Origin: Paenibacillus etheri
GTDB taxonomy: Bacteria > Bacillota > Bacilli > Paenibacillales > Paenibacillaceae
Direction of reading: 5' to 3'
Assembly: GCF_001012825.1 (NCBI RefSeq)
Contig: NZ_LCZJ02000065.1
Coordinates: 36,364 to 100,363 of the forward strand
DNA: 64,000 bases
The position numbers and the translations under genes were made by a program. Shown in pieces: positions 49,001 through 55,907 of the stretch. Below the pieces are notes generated by a model, which saw only the letters and a program-made list of their open reading frames with translations, did not search any database and was not told the origin of the DNA. The first letter of the stretch is position 1. Each line of letters opens with the position of its first letter.

Positions 49001-49269
49001 GTCCCATCGATGTAAGCGCTTGCGGAACTGTATTGCACCTTCCAGCCTGTCAGGTCCACATCTGCTTCTGTCGGATTGTACAGCTCAACGAAGTCATTCT
49101 TATACTCCGCTCCGTTGTTGCCTCCGCCGCCGTAAACCTGTGAGATCACGATCTTGCTGTTGTCCGGTGCTGCTACAGTAGTGTGAGCCGCCGGTATTAC
49201 GCTACCGGAAACTACCAACAGTGCAAGCCCTGCCGTCAACCATTTTCGTATCCTGCGAGAGTTAACCAT
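43072..49269 (-). CDS. SLH-anchored multidomain nuclease/5'-nucleotidase
   Basis: About 2,065 residues. Order: signal peptide (1-33), lamin-tail domain (~38-190, ISQVYGGGGNNG), chitobiase-type linker (~210-285), OB-like domain (~290-430), a second chitobiase-type linker (~455-535, YYTTDGTEPT) and nuclease-associated OB repeats (to ~815). Next is an endonuclease/exonuclease/phosphatase domain (~820-1110; SYNIENF, LGDLNDFQ, SDHDAVL). The 5'-nucleotidase metallophosphatase follows (~1130-1390; LHTNDTHAG, FGNHEFD), then its C-terminal domain (~1400-1570; NGGGIRES), a Thr/Pro linker and three SLH domains (~1880-2060). It probably degrades extracellular DNA to nucleosides and phosphate on the cell wall. 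ATG at 49269 has GAGAGGGG upstream. Confidence 0.9.
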   Translation of the reverse strand: MVNSRRIRKWLTAGLALLVVSGSVIPAAHTTVAAPDNSKIVISQVYGGGGNNGAEYKNDFVELYNPTEADVDLTGWKVQYSSASAYIDGTIRAKGYYLIQQAAGTGGTKDLPSPDSIGTLGLGGKEGKVDLLDNSSQVIDTVAYGSAPGAETKAAPALSSTTSAIRKAAPGAPVDSRGQDTDNNSVDFVAGPPSPRNSSYGKAPETASSVVASPAVNAWPVGTKISLSSPTVGASVYAAVYGSGGSTNFQTYTGPITLTENTTIKAYASEHNMPDSPVTTFDYKILAKTDVATARLASKGQNVSTEGIVTHINAAKMYIQDQSGGIVLYGFPEFANVGDRVEVSGTMDIHSNLQEIKFQNELQYAVVAPDTGVPAPKLITATDLSAANGESYEAQLVTLNKVTIVSLNGNTVTASQGDKQFTIFSTLPKLVKDKTFDSITGVIEQFNTTYQFIPLNENALVEETFSVMASPGAGRIIKGSSVTLSSPTLGAQIYYTTDGTEPTAAASKLYSDPITVSKDLTIKAIVVADGKTSKVYTFAYKASDLPRIHDIQGESHSSEYAGQKVTNVEGIVTQYGYTFATGAYRGFFMQDPQPDNNVNTSEGIFVYSTDASLKPEVGNLVHVSGGVSEYNEGNASNLTSTQITMTSLKADSSSSYTVPAPVVLGKGGRVIPSSIIDNDDMANFEPNEDAIDFYESLEGMLVKLPTPTIISPYWTSGSGSSMLYNIPTRVENDTADVITPAGGLVLKEYSQFNPQRLIIAYGNPGQEVITGDKFAGDVTGVIGYNNGNFKVIPENGKLPAITPSTFKQETTTLEVNESKLLIASYNIENFYPGVGATKIQKLADSIANNMKKPDIIGVVEMQDSNGETDNGITEASANELIKAIETAGGPVYKYTDIAPENNKDGGAPGGNIRVGFLYNPARVQLADSVNKQKGTATQSVGYDAEAKQLTYNPGRIDPTNLAFSSSRKSLAAQFVFGGETVIVIANHFNSKSGDNGPFGNIQPPVLSSETKRHEIAAIVNGFVKEVLTANPEANVVALGDLNDFQFTKTATLLKGTELANLIDKLPLNERYTYTYDGNSQVLDHILVSKNLRASSKVDVVHLNADFSPSKGRVSDHDAVLAQLDFNAVEEFPLTVLHTNDTHAGLDTVSSPNNILRRVTAIKEAKATTENPILLDAGDVFSGTLYFNKYLGLADMAFMNMVKYDAMTFGNHEFDKDSETLSKFIGKAEFPFVSSNVNFSADDILSKMFTNEIGRSGNAATIYPALIKEVDGEQIGIIGLTTEDTANIASPGKVTFENAFAKAEATVAMLQNEKVNKIIVLSHLGYEEDLKLAKAVNGIDIIVGGHSHTQLDQAVVDKSDPNAPKLIVQTGEKGLFLGQLEVKFNKDGVLTDWKDQLVSIDAKNGANYAIAEDTEAKKLLDTKFKPGIKELSNEVVGNSEVILNGVRNDVRTKETNLGNLIADGMLYAAKKAGTNAVIALQNGGGIRESINEGPITQGEVLGVLPFNNDLVTITLTGQEIKDAMENGVSKTPTADGRFPHVAGLKFYYDSKKPVNERVLRIEVKNGDKYIPLDMNASYVVATNAFTAKGGDFYTSLEKAYKEGRVNLLYLPDFDVFTKYLNEVKTVTAKTSAVEGRIVDLKGEPLPETTPTPVPTSPTSPTVPTATPAPTVAPIAKPQVTTINAADLTKQLSELAIGSHELVIPVKATTGGAQVVLPGSVLVKQAAAQPNTILTFTTAAASYSLPLSIINSAALAAQLGTNDFTITVSILLADSGTVSSTNKAIASQLNNATLAAPVIEFSVSAQAGTKRVPLNNFGSTYVNRTINVPASLNSNNATAVVFDPATGKISFVPALFAPKADGTTDVTIKRNSNSYYTVVKYSKTFGDINGHWAKSSINLLASKLIVSGTNNNTFSPSQSITRAEFAALITRSLGLATVSGETTFKDVNPNAWYADAIRTAAEAELISGYTDGSFKPGSPITRQEMASVLAKAIKYTGKTLNADPTALAKFIDAASIPAWSQAAVAEIAAAGIIQGATDGSFAPQKLATRAEAVTMLEKTLKFLQFIN

Positions 49270-49495
49270 TTCTCTAAATCTACCCCTCTCAAAACAAATG
49301 TACAACCTCTTTTGATAGTATCATATGTAATGTTAGATGAAAGGTTGTCTTCCGCAAATATACACTATATTTGTGTAAAATTAAATCAACCTTAGGTAAA
49401 TTATTTTTAATCTCACATAATAAATGGCGCAATTTTACTTAGATTCATATAATTAAGCAAATAAGATACTGTTTAAGGTAAAATGTCCGTATTAT

Positions 49496-49547
49496 TGTAA
49501 TTTGTATGTTAATTATATGTTAAGTCTAGTTGTCATATATGTGTCAG
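49496..49547 (-). promoter_or_regulatory. PhoP-box-like direct repeats upstream of the surface nuclease gene
   Basis: On the minus strand the order is CTGACA, ATGACA, TTAACA, TTAACA, ATTACA. Start positions on the plus strand are 49542, 49531, 49518, 49507 and 49496, with 11-bp spacing except one 13-bp step. The Bacillus PhoP box is TT(A/C/T)A(C/T)A repeated with about 5-bp gaps. It lies ~230 bases upstream of a gene predicted to release phosphate from nucleic acids. The remaining gap 49270-49739 is AT-rich, with only the serS terminator recognised. Confidence 0.5.
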
Positions 49548-49613
49548 TTTTTTTTCTGAAAATTACAATGAAACTATCATTTTGAGACTGTTTATTTTCA
49601 AAGCGATAATTTG

Positions 49614-49646
49614 TGCAAAAAAAAGACAGCGGACTTCGCTGTCTTT
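49614..49646 (-). terminator. Terminator of serS
   Basis: AAAGACAGC (49622-49630) pairs with GCTGTCTTT (49638-49646). Read on the minus strand it is followed by a run of eight T. Confidence 0.9.
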
Positions 49647-49739
49647 AGTCAAAAAGAATGTACACTTTCATCCAATCTATACTTATAATTCTGGTAGAAA
49701 CGGACGCCGTCCACCTACGGACGGCGCAGCCGGTTCTTG

Positions 49740-51032
49740 TTATAACTGTTGCTTCGGCAGCTCCAGTCTTTCCCAGCCATCCATATATTTGCGTAGCGCC
49801 TGAGGGATGTAGATAGAACCATCCTCTTGCTGGTGATTCTCCAGCAGCGGGATCAGAATTCTTGGCGTCGCCACTGCGGTGTTATTTAAGGTATGGCAGT
49901 ATTGTAAGCGACCATCCGCATCTCGATAACGGATACCCGAACGACGAGCTTGGAAATCGAGTAGATTAGAAGCCGAATGAGTTTCTCCGAATGCGTCTCT
50001 GCTTGGCATCCATGTCTCGATGTCATACTGCTTATGCGTCTTCAGGGACATATCCCCTGTGCAGACGGCCATGACCCGATAGGGGAGCTCTAAGAGCTGG
50101 AGAATGTGCTCGGCATTTGCGAGGATCTCGTGTAGTATATGGTCTGACACACCTTCATCATTTCGGCATAAGACGACTTGTTCGATCTTCGAGAACTGAT
50201 GAACGCGGTACAGACCTCGAACATCTCGTCCGGCGGATCCAACTTCACGGCGGAAGCAGGTCGACATTCCGGCCAGCCGCATGGGTGTGTCTAGCTCCAC
50301 AATCTCGTCGCTGTAGAGCGAAACTAGCGACACTTCCGATGTGCCTACCAGCCAGCGATTGTCTCCGCTTAGCTCATACGTCTGATCCATCCCACCGGGA
50401 AAGAATCCCGTTCGCTCCAACGCTTCAGGGCGGACAATCACAGGAACATCCATGATGGTGAATCCTCGTGCAGTGAGTACATCTAGAGCCAGTCTCTGTA
50501 CAGCGAGATGTAGCATCAGTCCAGCTCCCTTAAGCACATAGCTGCGGGGACCACCTGCTTTGACGCCACGGGGAATATCTATGATATCATGAAGCTCACC
50601 TAGCTCCACATGATCACGAGGTGTAAAACCGAATTCCGGTACCGCTCCGTTTAGCCGCAGTTCTACGTTGTCGTTATCATCGTGGCCGATGGGTGTATCC
50701 TGCGACACCGGGTTCGGTGCGAGTAGCATGAGCTCTCTACAGCGGCGTTCAGCCTCGTTCAGATCTGCTTCCAGCAGGTTCAGCTGATTATTGAGTTCCC
50801 GTACCTGTGCTTTGACGATCTCACCAGCAGGGCGGTCACCCTTACGTAGTAATTGTTCAACCTCTTTGGTTAGCCCATTACGCTCGGCTCTCATTTGTTC
50901 GGTTTCTTGTCGCAGGCTTCGGCGCTTCTCATCCCATTCCAGCAATTCATCCAGTGGGAAGTCGATTCTTTTCCATGTGGCAGTGTTTCTTACAAGTTCC
51001 TGATTATCCTTGACCCAGTTCATTTCCAGCAT
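49740..51032 (-). CDS. serS: Seryl-tRNA synthetase (divergent type)
   Basis: 430 residues. The N-terminal tRNA-binding coiled coil (about 25-105) is followed by the class II core. Motif 2 reads TCFRREVGSAGRDVRGLYRV near residue 255, and motif 3 is NNTAVATPRILIPLLEN near residue 390. It charges tRNA-Ser with serine. Motif 3 departs from the usual bacterial NGSGLAVGRT form, so this may be a second, horizontally acquired or antibiotic-tolerant SerRS; the genome's other copy, if any, is not visible. ATG at 51032 has AAGGAG eight bases upstream. Controlled by the T-box leader upstream. Confidence 0.92.
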   Translation of the reverse strand: MLEMNWVKDNQELVRNTATWKRIDFPLDELLEWDEKRRSLRQETEQMRAERNGLTKEVEQLLRKGDRPAGEIVKAQVRELNNQLNLLEADLNEAERRCRELMLLAPNPVSQDTPIGHDDNDNVELRLNGAVPEFGFTPRDHVELGELHDIIDIPRGVKAGGPRSYVLKGAGLMLHLAVQRLALDVLTARGFTIMDVPVIVRPEALERTGFFPGGMDQTYELSGDNRWLVGTSEVSLVSLYSDEIVELDTPMRLAGMSTCFRREVGSAGRDVRGLYRVHQFSKIEQVVLCRNDEGVSDHILHEILANAEHILQLLELPYRVMAVCTGDMSLKTHKQYDIETWMPSRDAFGETHSASNLLDFQARRSGIRYRDADGRLQYCHTLNNTAVATPRILIPLLENHQQEDGSIYIPQALRKYMDGWERLELPKQQL

Positions 51033-51055
51033 ATCGCTCGCTCCTTTTTGTTTAA

Positions 51056-51153
51056 AAGATAAGAAAGTGTAAGTTTCACACTTCACTTTATCCTTCTATT
51101 TCTCGCACAACACTTACCGTCCTTATAAGGACGCCGAAGGTGTTTATGCTTGA
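51056..51153 (+). repeat. Dispersed 5'-leader element, copy 4
   Basis: Has ATAAGAAAGTGTAAGTTTCA at its left and CCGTCCTTATAAGGACGCC at its right, matching copies 1-3. It lies between the T-box terminator and the serS start; GTCCTTATAAGGAC is a perfect palindrome. Confidence 0.55.
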
Positions 51154-51159
51154 AAAAAC

Positions 51160-51380
51160 GCAAAAAACGCCCTCATCCATGGGACGAGGAGCGTCAGCTC
51201 GCGGTGCCACCCAGGTTGATCGAATCTCCTTAACAACGGGAAAGATTTCGACCCTCTTTGGTCTTCGCGGTAACGGGCGAAACCCGGTGAACTTAGGGAG
51301 TCATTATAGGCTCCGGTCGCAGACGCCTCACGGTTGGATGCCGATCATTGGCCTGATTCTTGGATTTAATATTGTTGCTT
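51160..51380 (-). ncRNA. T-box riboswitch upstream of serS
   Basis: On the minus strand the canonical T-box core GGGTGGCACCGCG (51201-51215 region) follows a long stem I region. It precedes an intrinsic terminator CGCTCCTCGTCC/GGATGAGGGCG (51168-51193) with a six-T tail. Uncharged tRNA-Ser should stabilise the antiterminator and allow serS transcription. A UCC triplet in the ATGACTCCCTAAG segment (about 51296) is a candidate specifier for serine; this assignment is by eye. Confidence 0.9.
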
Positions 51381-51529
51381 AGTATATCGCAAGAGTGGAA
51401 TGAGTGCAAGCGTTTATGGTTTGACAATAATATCTAATCTGCGATAGGATTAGTATTAATTTAAAGTATTCCTGTCGGGATAAATATTTGCAGTGTGAGC
51501 TGCTTAAATGGGATGAAAGAGGTGGAGAA

Positions 51530-52078
51530 GTGGCTAAAATTGTTGTGATTAACGGAACGCCTTCCTTGGTATCGCGCATCAATGCAGTTATAGAGTATGC
51601 GGAGGCAAGCTTAACCAATCAGGGGTTTGAGGTTGAGCGTATTAACGTAGCAGAGCTACCAGCGGAGGATTTGATTCATACCAAGTTTGAGAGCGATTCT
51701 ATCGTCAAAGCGAATGGCCTTGTAGCCGAGGCGGATGCGGTAATCGTGGTTAGCCCGGTTTATAAAGCCTCTTATACAGGCGTGCTGAAGACCTTCTTGG
51801 ATCTAGTTCCACAAAAGGGGTTGGCCGGAAAAATCGTACTCCCGCTCTTCATGGGTGGCAGTCTTGCACATCTTCTCACGATTGATTATGCTTTGAAACC
51901 TGTGTTGTCTGTACTCGGTGCACGTTACATTCTTGGTGGAGTGTATGCCGTGGATTCTCAGGTGGTTCGTAATGATCACGGAGTGGTTGAGCTTGCTAAG
52001 GAGCTGAAGCTGCGTCTGAATGATGCATTAGCTGAGCTGGCAGAAGAAACTACACATCGAGTAGAGCGTAAGTCTTAA
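51530..52078 (+). CDS. NADPH-dependent FMN reductase (SsuE family)
   Basis: A 182-residue flavodoxin-like flavin reductase. It begins KIVVINGTPSLVSRINAVIE, has the flavin-binding VVVSPVYKASYTGVLKTFLD near residue 80 and GGSLAHLL near 110. It supplies reduced FMN to monooxygenases such as SsuD in alkanesulfonate sulfur release; no partner monooxygenase is in the window. GTG start behind AGAGGTGG. Longer in-frame starts upstream lack a ribosome site. Confidence 0.88.
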   Translation: MAKIVVINGTPSLVSRINAVIEYAEASLTNQGFEVERINVAELPAEDLIHTKFESDSIVKANGLVAEADAVIVVSPVYKASYTGVLKTFLDLVPQKGLAGKIVLPLFMGGSLAHLLTIDYALKPVLSVLGARYILGGVYAVDSQVVRNDHGVVELAKELKLRLNDALAELAEETTHRVERKS

Positions 52079-52125
52079 GACTAAGCAGCAGGCATTCGTT
52101 TCGGATGGATTCATACCAAATATAT

Positions 52126-52171
52126 AAGCGTCTCTTTCATACCTGATACAGGGGGGAGGGACGCTTTTTGC
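52126..52171 (+). terminator. Terminator after the flavin reductase gene
   Basis: AAGCGTCTC pairs with GAGGGACGCTT and is followed by TTTTGC; one mismatch in the stem. Confidence 0.7.
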
Positions 52172-52177
52172 TATAGC

Positions 52178-52225
52178 AAAGAGGCCACCTCACTGTAAAA
52201 GTAGAGAATGGCCTCTTTTTTTTAA
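52178..52225. terminator. Second hairpin, before the end of nrdB
   Basis: AAAGAGGCCA (52178-52187) pairs with TGGCCTCTTT (52209-52218), followed by a long T run on the plus strand. It may also stop transcription of the convergent nrdB, although the minus-strand T tract is weak. Confidence 0.7.
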
Positions 52226-52239
52226 AAAATGTTCCAGTC

Positions 52240-53271
52240 TTACAAATCGTCGAATCCGTTATCGTCGCCAACCTTACCGTAGTTACGGGACTTAGCTTCG
52301 AAGAAGTCGGTTTTGGTGGCATTCAGCGCATCATCGGAGAAAGGCTTGATCCAAGGCATGCAGTTAACGTCAACACCTTGGTAAGCTTTTTCCATACCCA
52401 TCAAAGTCAGACGTTTGTTCGCTGTATATTTGATGTAGTCACTAAGCTCGTTAAGATCAATACCGCGGACGTTAGTAAGTGTGTAGTAAGCCCAGTTGGT
52501 TTCAAGTTCTACCGCGCGGTCGATCGTACGGTATACGTAGTCTATGTTCTCTTTAGTGTTCAACTCAGGGAAATCTACGAGCAACTGCTTAAATACTTCT
52601 GCGAAGAAATAGCAGTGCTGATTCTCGTCACGTTGGATATAGGAGATCATCTGGCTGGTTGCCATCATCTTCTGGTCACGGGCCAGATTGTAGAAGAAGG
52701 CAAAGGTGCTGTAGAAGAAAATCCCTTCCAAGATGAGATCCGCTACCAACGCGTGGAAAAAGGTTTGTTTCGATGGATTATCACGGAACTCTTGATAAAT
52801 ATCGGAGATAAACTGGTTGCGCTCCAGCAGAACCGGATCCTTCTTCCAATATTCAAAAATCTCTTTCTGTTCACTATCCGACACGATAGAGGACAGAACA
52901 TAGGAGTAGGATTGGTTATGAACTACTTCTTGTTGCCCGATAATGGCAGAAATTGCTTCTAGTGAGGAGTCAGTAAAGTAACGCTTCACGTCGCCGACAA
53001 ACATCGTCTGCATCGAATCTAGCACGGCGAGCAGGGAGATATTGATCTTAAATACGCGTTGCTCCTCTGCATCGAGCATAGGGAATTGTTGCGCATCTTT
53101 GGACATTGGGATTTCATCCGCGATCCAGTGATTAAGCAGCAGTACCTTGTACAGCTTGTACATATGTGGCATGCGAATATCGTTCCAGTTCAGAATACCT
53201 GAGCATTCACCGTCGATAATGCGTGTGGATTGGTTGGGTGCTTCAGTGTTGAAAATCTTTTGTAATTGCAT
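52240..53271 (-). CDS. nrdB: Class I ribonucleotide reductase, beta (radical) subunit
   Basis: A 343-residue ferritin-like R2 protein that houses the metal centre and tyrosyl radical. Ligands are visible as LAVLDSMQTM (Asp), GQQEVVHNQSYSY (Glu, His and, four residues after His, the radical Tyr), DLILEGIFFYS (Glu) and RDENQHCYFF (Glu, His). The C-terminal tail that docks on NrdA is present. GGAGGG precedes the ATG. It follows nrdA after a 247-base gap filled by a dispersed repeat. Last gene of the nrd cluster. Confidence 0.94.
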   Translation of the reverse strand: MQLQKIFNTEAPNQSTRIIDGECSGILNWNDIRMPHMYKLYKVLLLNHWIADEIPMSKDAQQFPMLDAEEQRVFKINISLLAVLDSMQTMFVGDVKRYFTDSSLEAISAIIGQQEVVHNQSYSYVLSSIVSDSEQKEIFEYWKKDPVLLERNQFISDIYQEFRDNPSKQTFFHALVADLILEGIFFYSTFAFFYNLARDQKMMATSQMISYIQRDENQHCYFFAEVFKQLLVDFPELNTKENIDYVYRTIDRAVELETNWAYYTLTNVRGIDLNELSDYIKYTANKRLTLMGMEKAYQGVDVNCMPWIKPFSDDALNATKTDFFEAKSRNYGKVGDDNGFDDL

Positions 53272-53319
53272 TTATTTTCCCTCCATTTTTTTACGCGGGT
53301 AATCTTTCTTTGGTGTCTT

Positions 53320-53500
53320 GTTCATAGAAAGACGGTGATAAAGTAACGGAGTGGAAGTTTGGAGCTGTAGGAGCGACAGCGACCGCCTTTGTCATCGGAT
53401 GTCATCCGCTAATAGCGGTAAAGATCAAGACATCTGATGACAACAGCGGCCGGAAGCCCAAACATTCCTCGCAGTTACGAAATTCATCATCGTTTTTCTA
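53320..53500. repeat. Dispersed intergenic repeat between nrdA and nrdB
   Basis: 53340-53475 is a clear relative of 7254-7390 (cysT-cysW gap). It has terminal inverted symmetry (GTAACGGAGTGGAAGTTTGG against CCAAACATTCCTCGCAGTTAC-type sequence) and inner blocks GGAGCTGTAGGAGCGACAGC and AACAGCGGCCGGAAGCCCAA. No coding potential. Confidence 0.65.
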
Positions 53501-53518
53501 TTCAGGGCACTAAGATAA

Positions 53519-55852
53519 TTAGCTAGCGCAAGAATCACACTCTTCTATTGTCAAAGCACGACTACGCACATAATAAGTTGATTTCAATCCGCCCTTCCAG
53601 GCGTTCAGATGCAGCTCAAGGAACTCGGTAGCCTTGATGTCAGGACGAACATACAGGTTGAAGCTTTGGCCTTGATCGACGTGACGCTGACGAGCAGAAG
53701 CCATGCGGATCGACCAGTTTTGGTCAATCGTAAATGCAGTTTTATAGTACCAGATCGTCTTGTCGGACAGATCAGGTGCTGGGTTAGCGATCTTGTAAGT
53801 AGTTTTCTCTTCATAGGAAAGCAGTTCATACAAAGGATCAATGCTGGCTGTGGAGCCGGCAATAATCGATGTGGAGCCGTTCGGTGCAATCGCGAACATC
53901 CATGCGTTACGAACACCGTCTTTAGCCACTTCTTCTTGAAGCTCACGCCATTGTTCAGTCGTTACATATTTACCTTCTTGTTCACCGCTAACGTAGCCCC
54001 GTGAAGTAAAGTATGCACCCGTTTCCCAATCGGAACCGGCAAACTTCGGATAACGACCCTTTTCACGAGCAAGCTCCATGCTTGAACGTACCAACAGGTA
54101 GTTGATGTGTTCATACAAATGATTGTTATATTCTACGGCTTCATCGGATTCCCAACGAATGCCCTTAAGTGCCAATAGATGATGCAAGCCGAATGTGCCG
54201 AGACCCACTGCGCGGTACTGGCTGTTCGTGTATTGTGCTTGCAGAACTTCAATATTATTAATGTCGATTACGTTGTCCAGCATACGTACTTGGATAGGTA
54301 CTAGTCTTTCCAGCACGCCAGCTGGAATCGCACGTGCCAAGTGAATTGAATTCAGGTTGCAGACTACGAAATCGCCAGGAATTTTGGAGATCACAATCCG
54401 GGTCTTGCCATCTTTGGTTACTAATTCTTCCTGTTCAATAACGGTAGCGGATTGATTCTGCATAATTTCCGTGCACAGGTTGGAAGAGAAGACCATACCT
54501 TGGTGACGGTTCGGGTTCGTCCGGTTAACCGTATCACGGTAGAACATATACGGAGTACCTGTTTCGAGCTGTGATTTCATAATCCGTTTCATGATGTCGA
54601 TCGCAGGAACGGTAATCCGGGACAATTCCAGATTGGCTGTAGCTTCAGCATATTTTTCACGGAAAGTGCCTTTACCAAGCTCTTCATCGTAGAAGTCTTC
54701 CAGCCCAAGCGGACGACCATTCTCATCCGTCCAGCCCATAACCTTCTTCACTTCATGAGGGCAGAAGAGGTTCCAGTGGCTGCGTGATTCAACGGCTTCC
54801 ATGAACAAGTCCGGCAGGGTTACACCATGGAATACGTCATGTGCACGCATACGCTCGTCACCATTATTTAGCTTAAGATCGAGGAAAGCGAGAATATCTT
54901 TATGGAATACATCAAGGTAGACAGCGACAGCGCCTTTACGTGTACCAAGCTGATCTACGCTGACTGCTGTATTGTTCAATTGGCGAATCCAAGGGATTAC
55001 GCCGGAGCTAGTGTTCTTGTGGCCGCGGATATCCGAACCACGTGCCCGTACTTTACCAAGGTAGACGCCGATGCCGCCGCCCATTTTGCTAAGACGTGCT
55101 ACGTCTGTATTGGAATCAAAGATGCCCTCAAGGGAATCATCTACCGTATCGATGAAGCAGCTGGAGAGCTGTCCAGCGACCTTTTTGCCAGCGTTGGACA
55201 TTGTAGGTGTAGCGGCTGTCATGTAGATGTTGCTCATCGCCCAGTAAGCTTCTTTTACAAGCTCAAGACGTTTCTCAGCTGGCTCACGGTGCATGAGATA
55301 CATGGCAATAATCATGTAGCGTTCTTGTGGAAGCTCCATTACACGACCGTCAAAATCATGCGCTAAATAGCGGTCAGATAGCGTGAGCAAACCAATGTAA
55401 TCGAATAGAAGGTCGCGCGTATAATCGATACATCCGCCTAACTCGATGATTTGTTCTTTAGTGTAGTGAGACAGAAGTTCTTCACGGTAGATTCCTTTTT
55501 TTACGAGATCCGTAATTAGTGGGTACAACTCACCGTAAGGCTCTTCTGGATAAGCTTTATAGCGGCGATGAACGGCTGCTTTTTTATAAAGGGTAGTCAG
55601 AAGGGCACGGGCAGCTGCAAACTTCCAAGTAGGCTCTTCTTTTGTTACAAGCTCTAGAGCACTCATAGTGAAGGCGTTGCTGATTTCTTCTCCGCTTACG
55701 GAGTCACGGCGCAATTTGGAAATTACTCCTCGCAGCAAAGTTTCTTTATTTAGTTGATCAAGACCTTCCAAGATACGGTCGGCGTAGACGGAAAGGCGCT
55801 TTTCATCAAAAGCCAGTTGGCGATTGTCTGGTTTTACTACGAATTGTGGCAT
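53519..55852 (-). CDS. nrdA: Class I ribonucleotide reductase, alpha (catalytic) subunit
   Basis: 777 residues. An N-terminal ATP-cone-like region (about 1-95, FDEKRLSVYADRI) is followed by the catalytic barrel. Active-site elements are visible: GQLSSCFIDT (first redox Cys, near residue 230), SSNLCTEI (thiyl-radical Cys with flanking Asn and Glu, near 450) and FVVCNLNS (second redox Cys, near 490). A C-terminal CDSC is the shuttle pair that is re-reduced by thioredoxin. ATG at 55852 is preferred to 55873. It lies 55 bases after nrdG and is probably co-transcribed with nrdDG. Confidence 0.95.
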   Translation of the reverse strand: MPQFVVKPDNRQLAFDEKRLSVYADRILEGLDQLNKETLLRGVISKLRRDSVSGEEISNAFTMSALELVTKEEPTWKFAAARALLTTLYKKAAVHRRYKAYPEEPYGELYPLITDLVKKGIYREELLSHYTKEQIIELGGCIDYTRDLLFDYIGLLTLSDRYLAHDFDGRVMELPQERYMIIAMYLMHREPAEKRLELVKEAYWAMSNIYMTAATPTMSNAGKKVAGQLSSCFIDTVDDSLEGIFDSNTDVARLSKMGGGIGVYLGKVRARGSDIRGHKNTSSGVIPWIRQLNNTAVSVDQLGTRKGAVAVYLDVFHKDILAFLDLKLNNGDERMRAHDVFHGVTLPDLFMEAVESRSHWNLFCPHEVKKVMGWTDENGRPLGLEDFYDEELGKGTFREKYAEATANLELSRITVPAIDIMKRIMKSQLETGTPYMFYRDTVNRTNPNRHQGMVFSSNLCTEIMQNQSATVIEQEELVTKDGKTRIVISKIPGDFVVCNLNSIHLARAIPAGVLERLVPIQVRMLDNVIDINNIEVLQAQYTNSQYRAVGLGTFGLHHLLALKGIRWESDEAVEYNNHLYEHINYLLVRSSMELAREKGRYPKFAGSDWETGAYFTSRGYVSGEQEGKYVTTEQWRELQEEVAKDGVRNAWMFAIAPNGSTSIIAGSTASIDPLYELLSYEEKTTYKIANPAPDLSDKTIWYYKTAFTIDQNWSIRMASARQRHVDQGQSFNLYVRPDIKATEFLELHLNAWKGGLKSTYYVRSRALTIEECDSCAS

Positions 55853-55907
55853 AGTTATTTCATCCCTTCTCATTTCGGGTTAATTTTGAATATCAAAAAT
55901 TGATATA

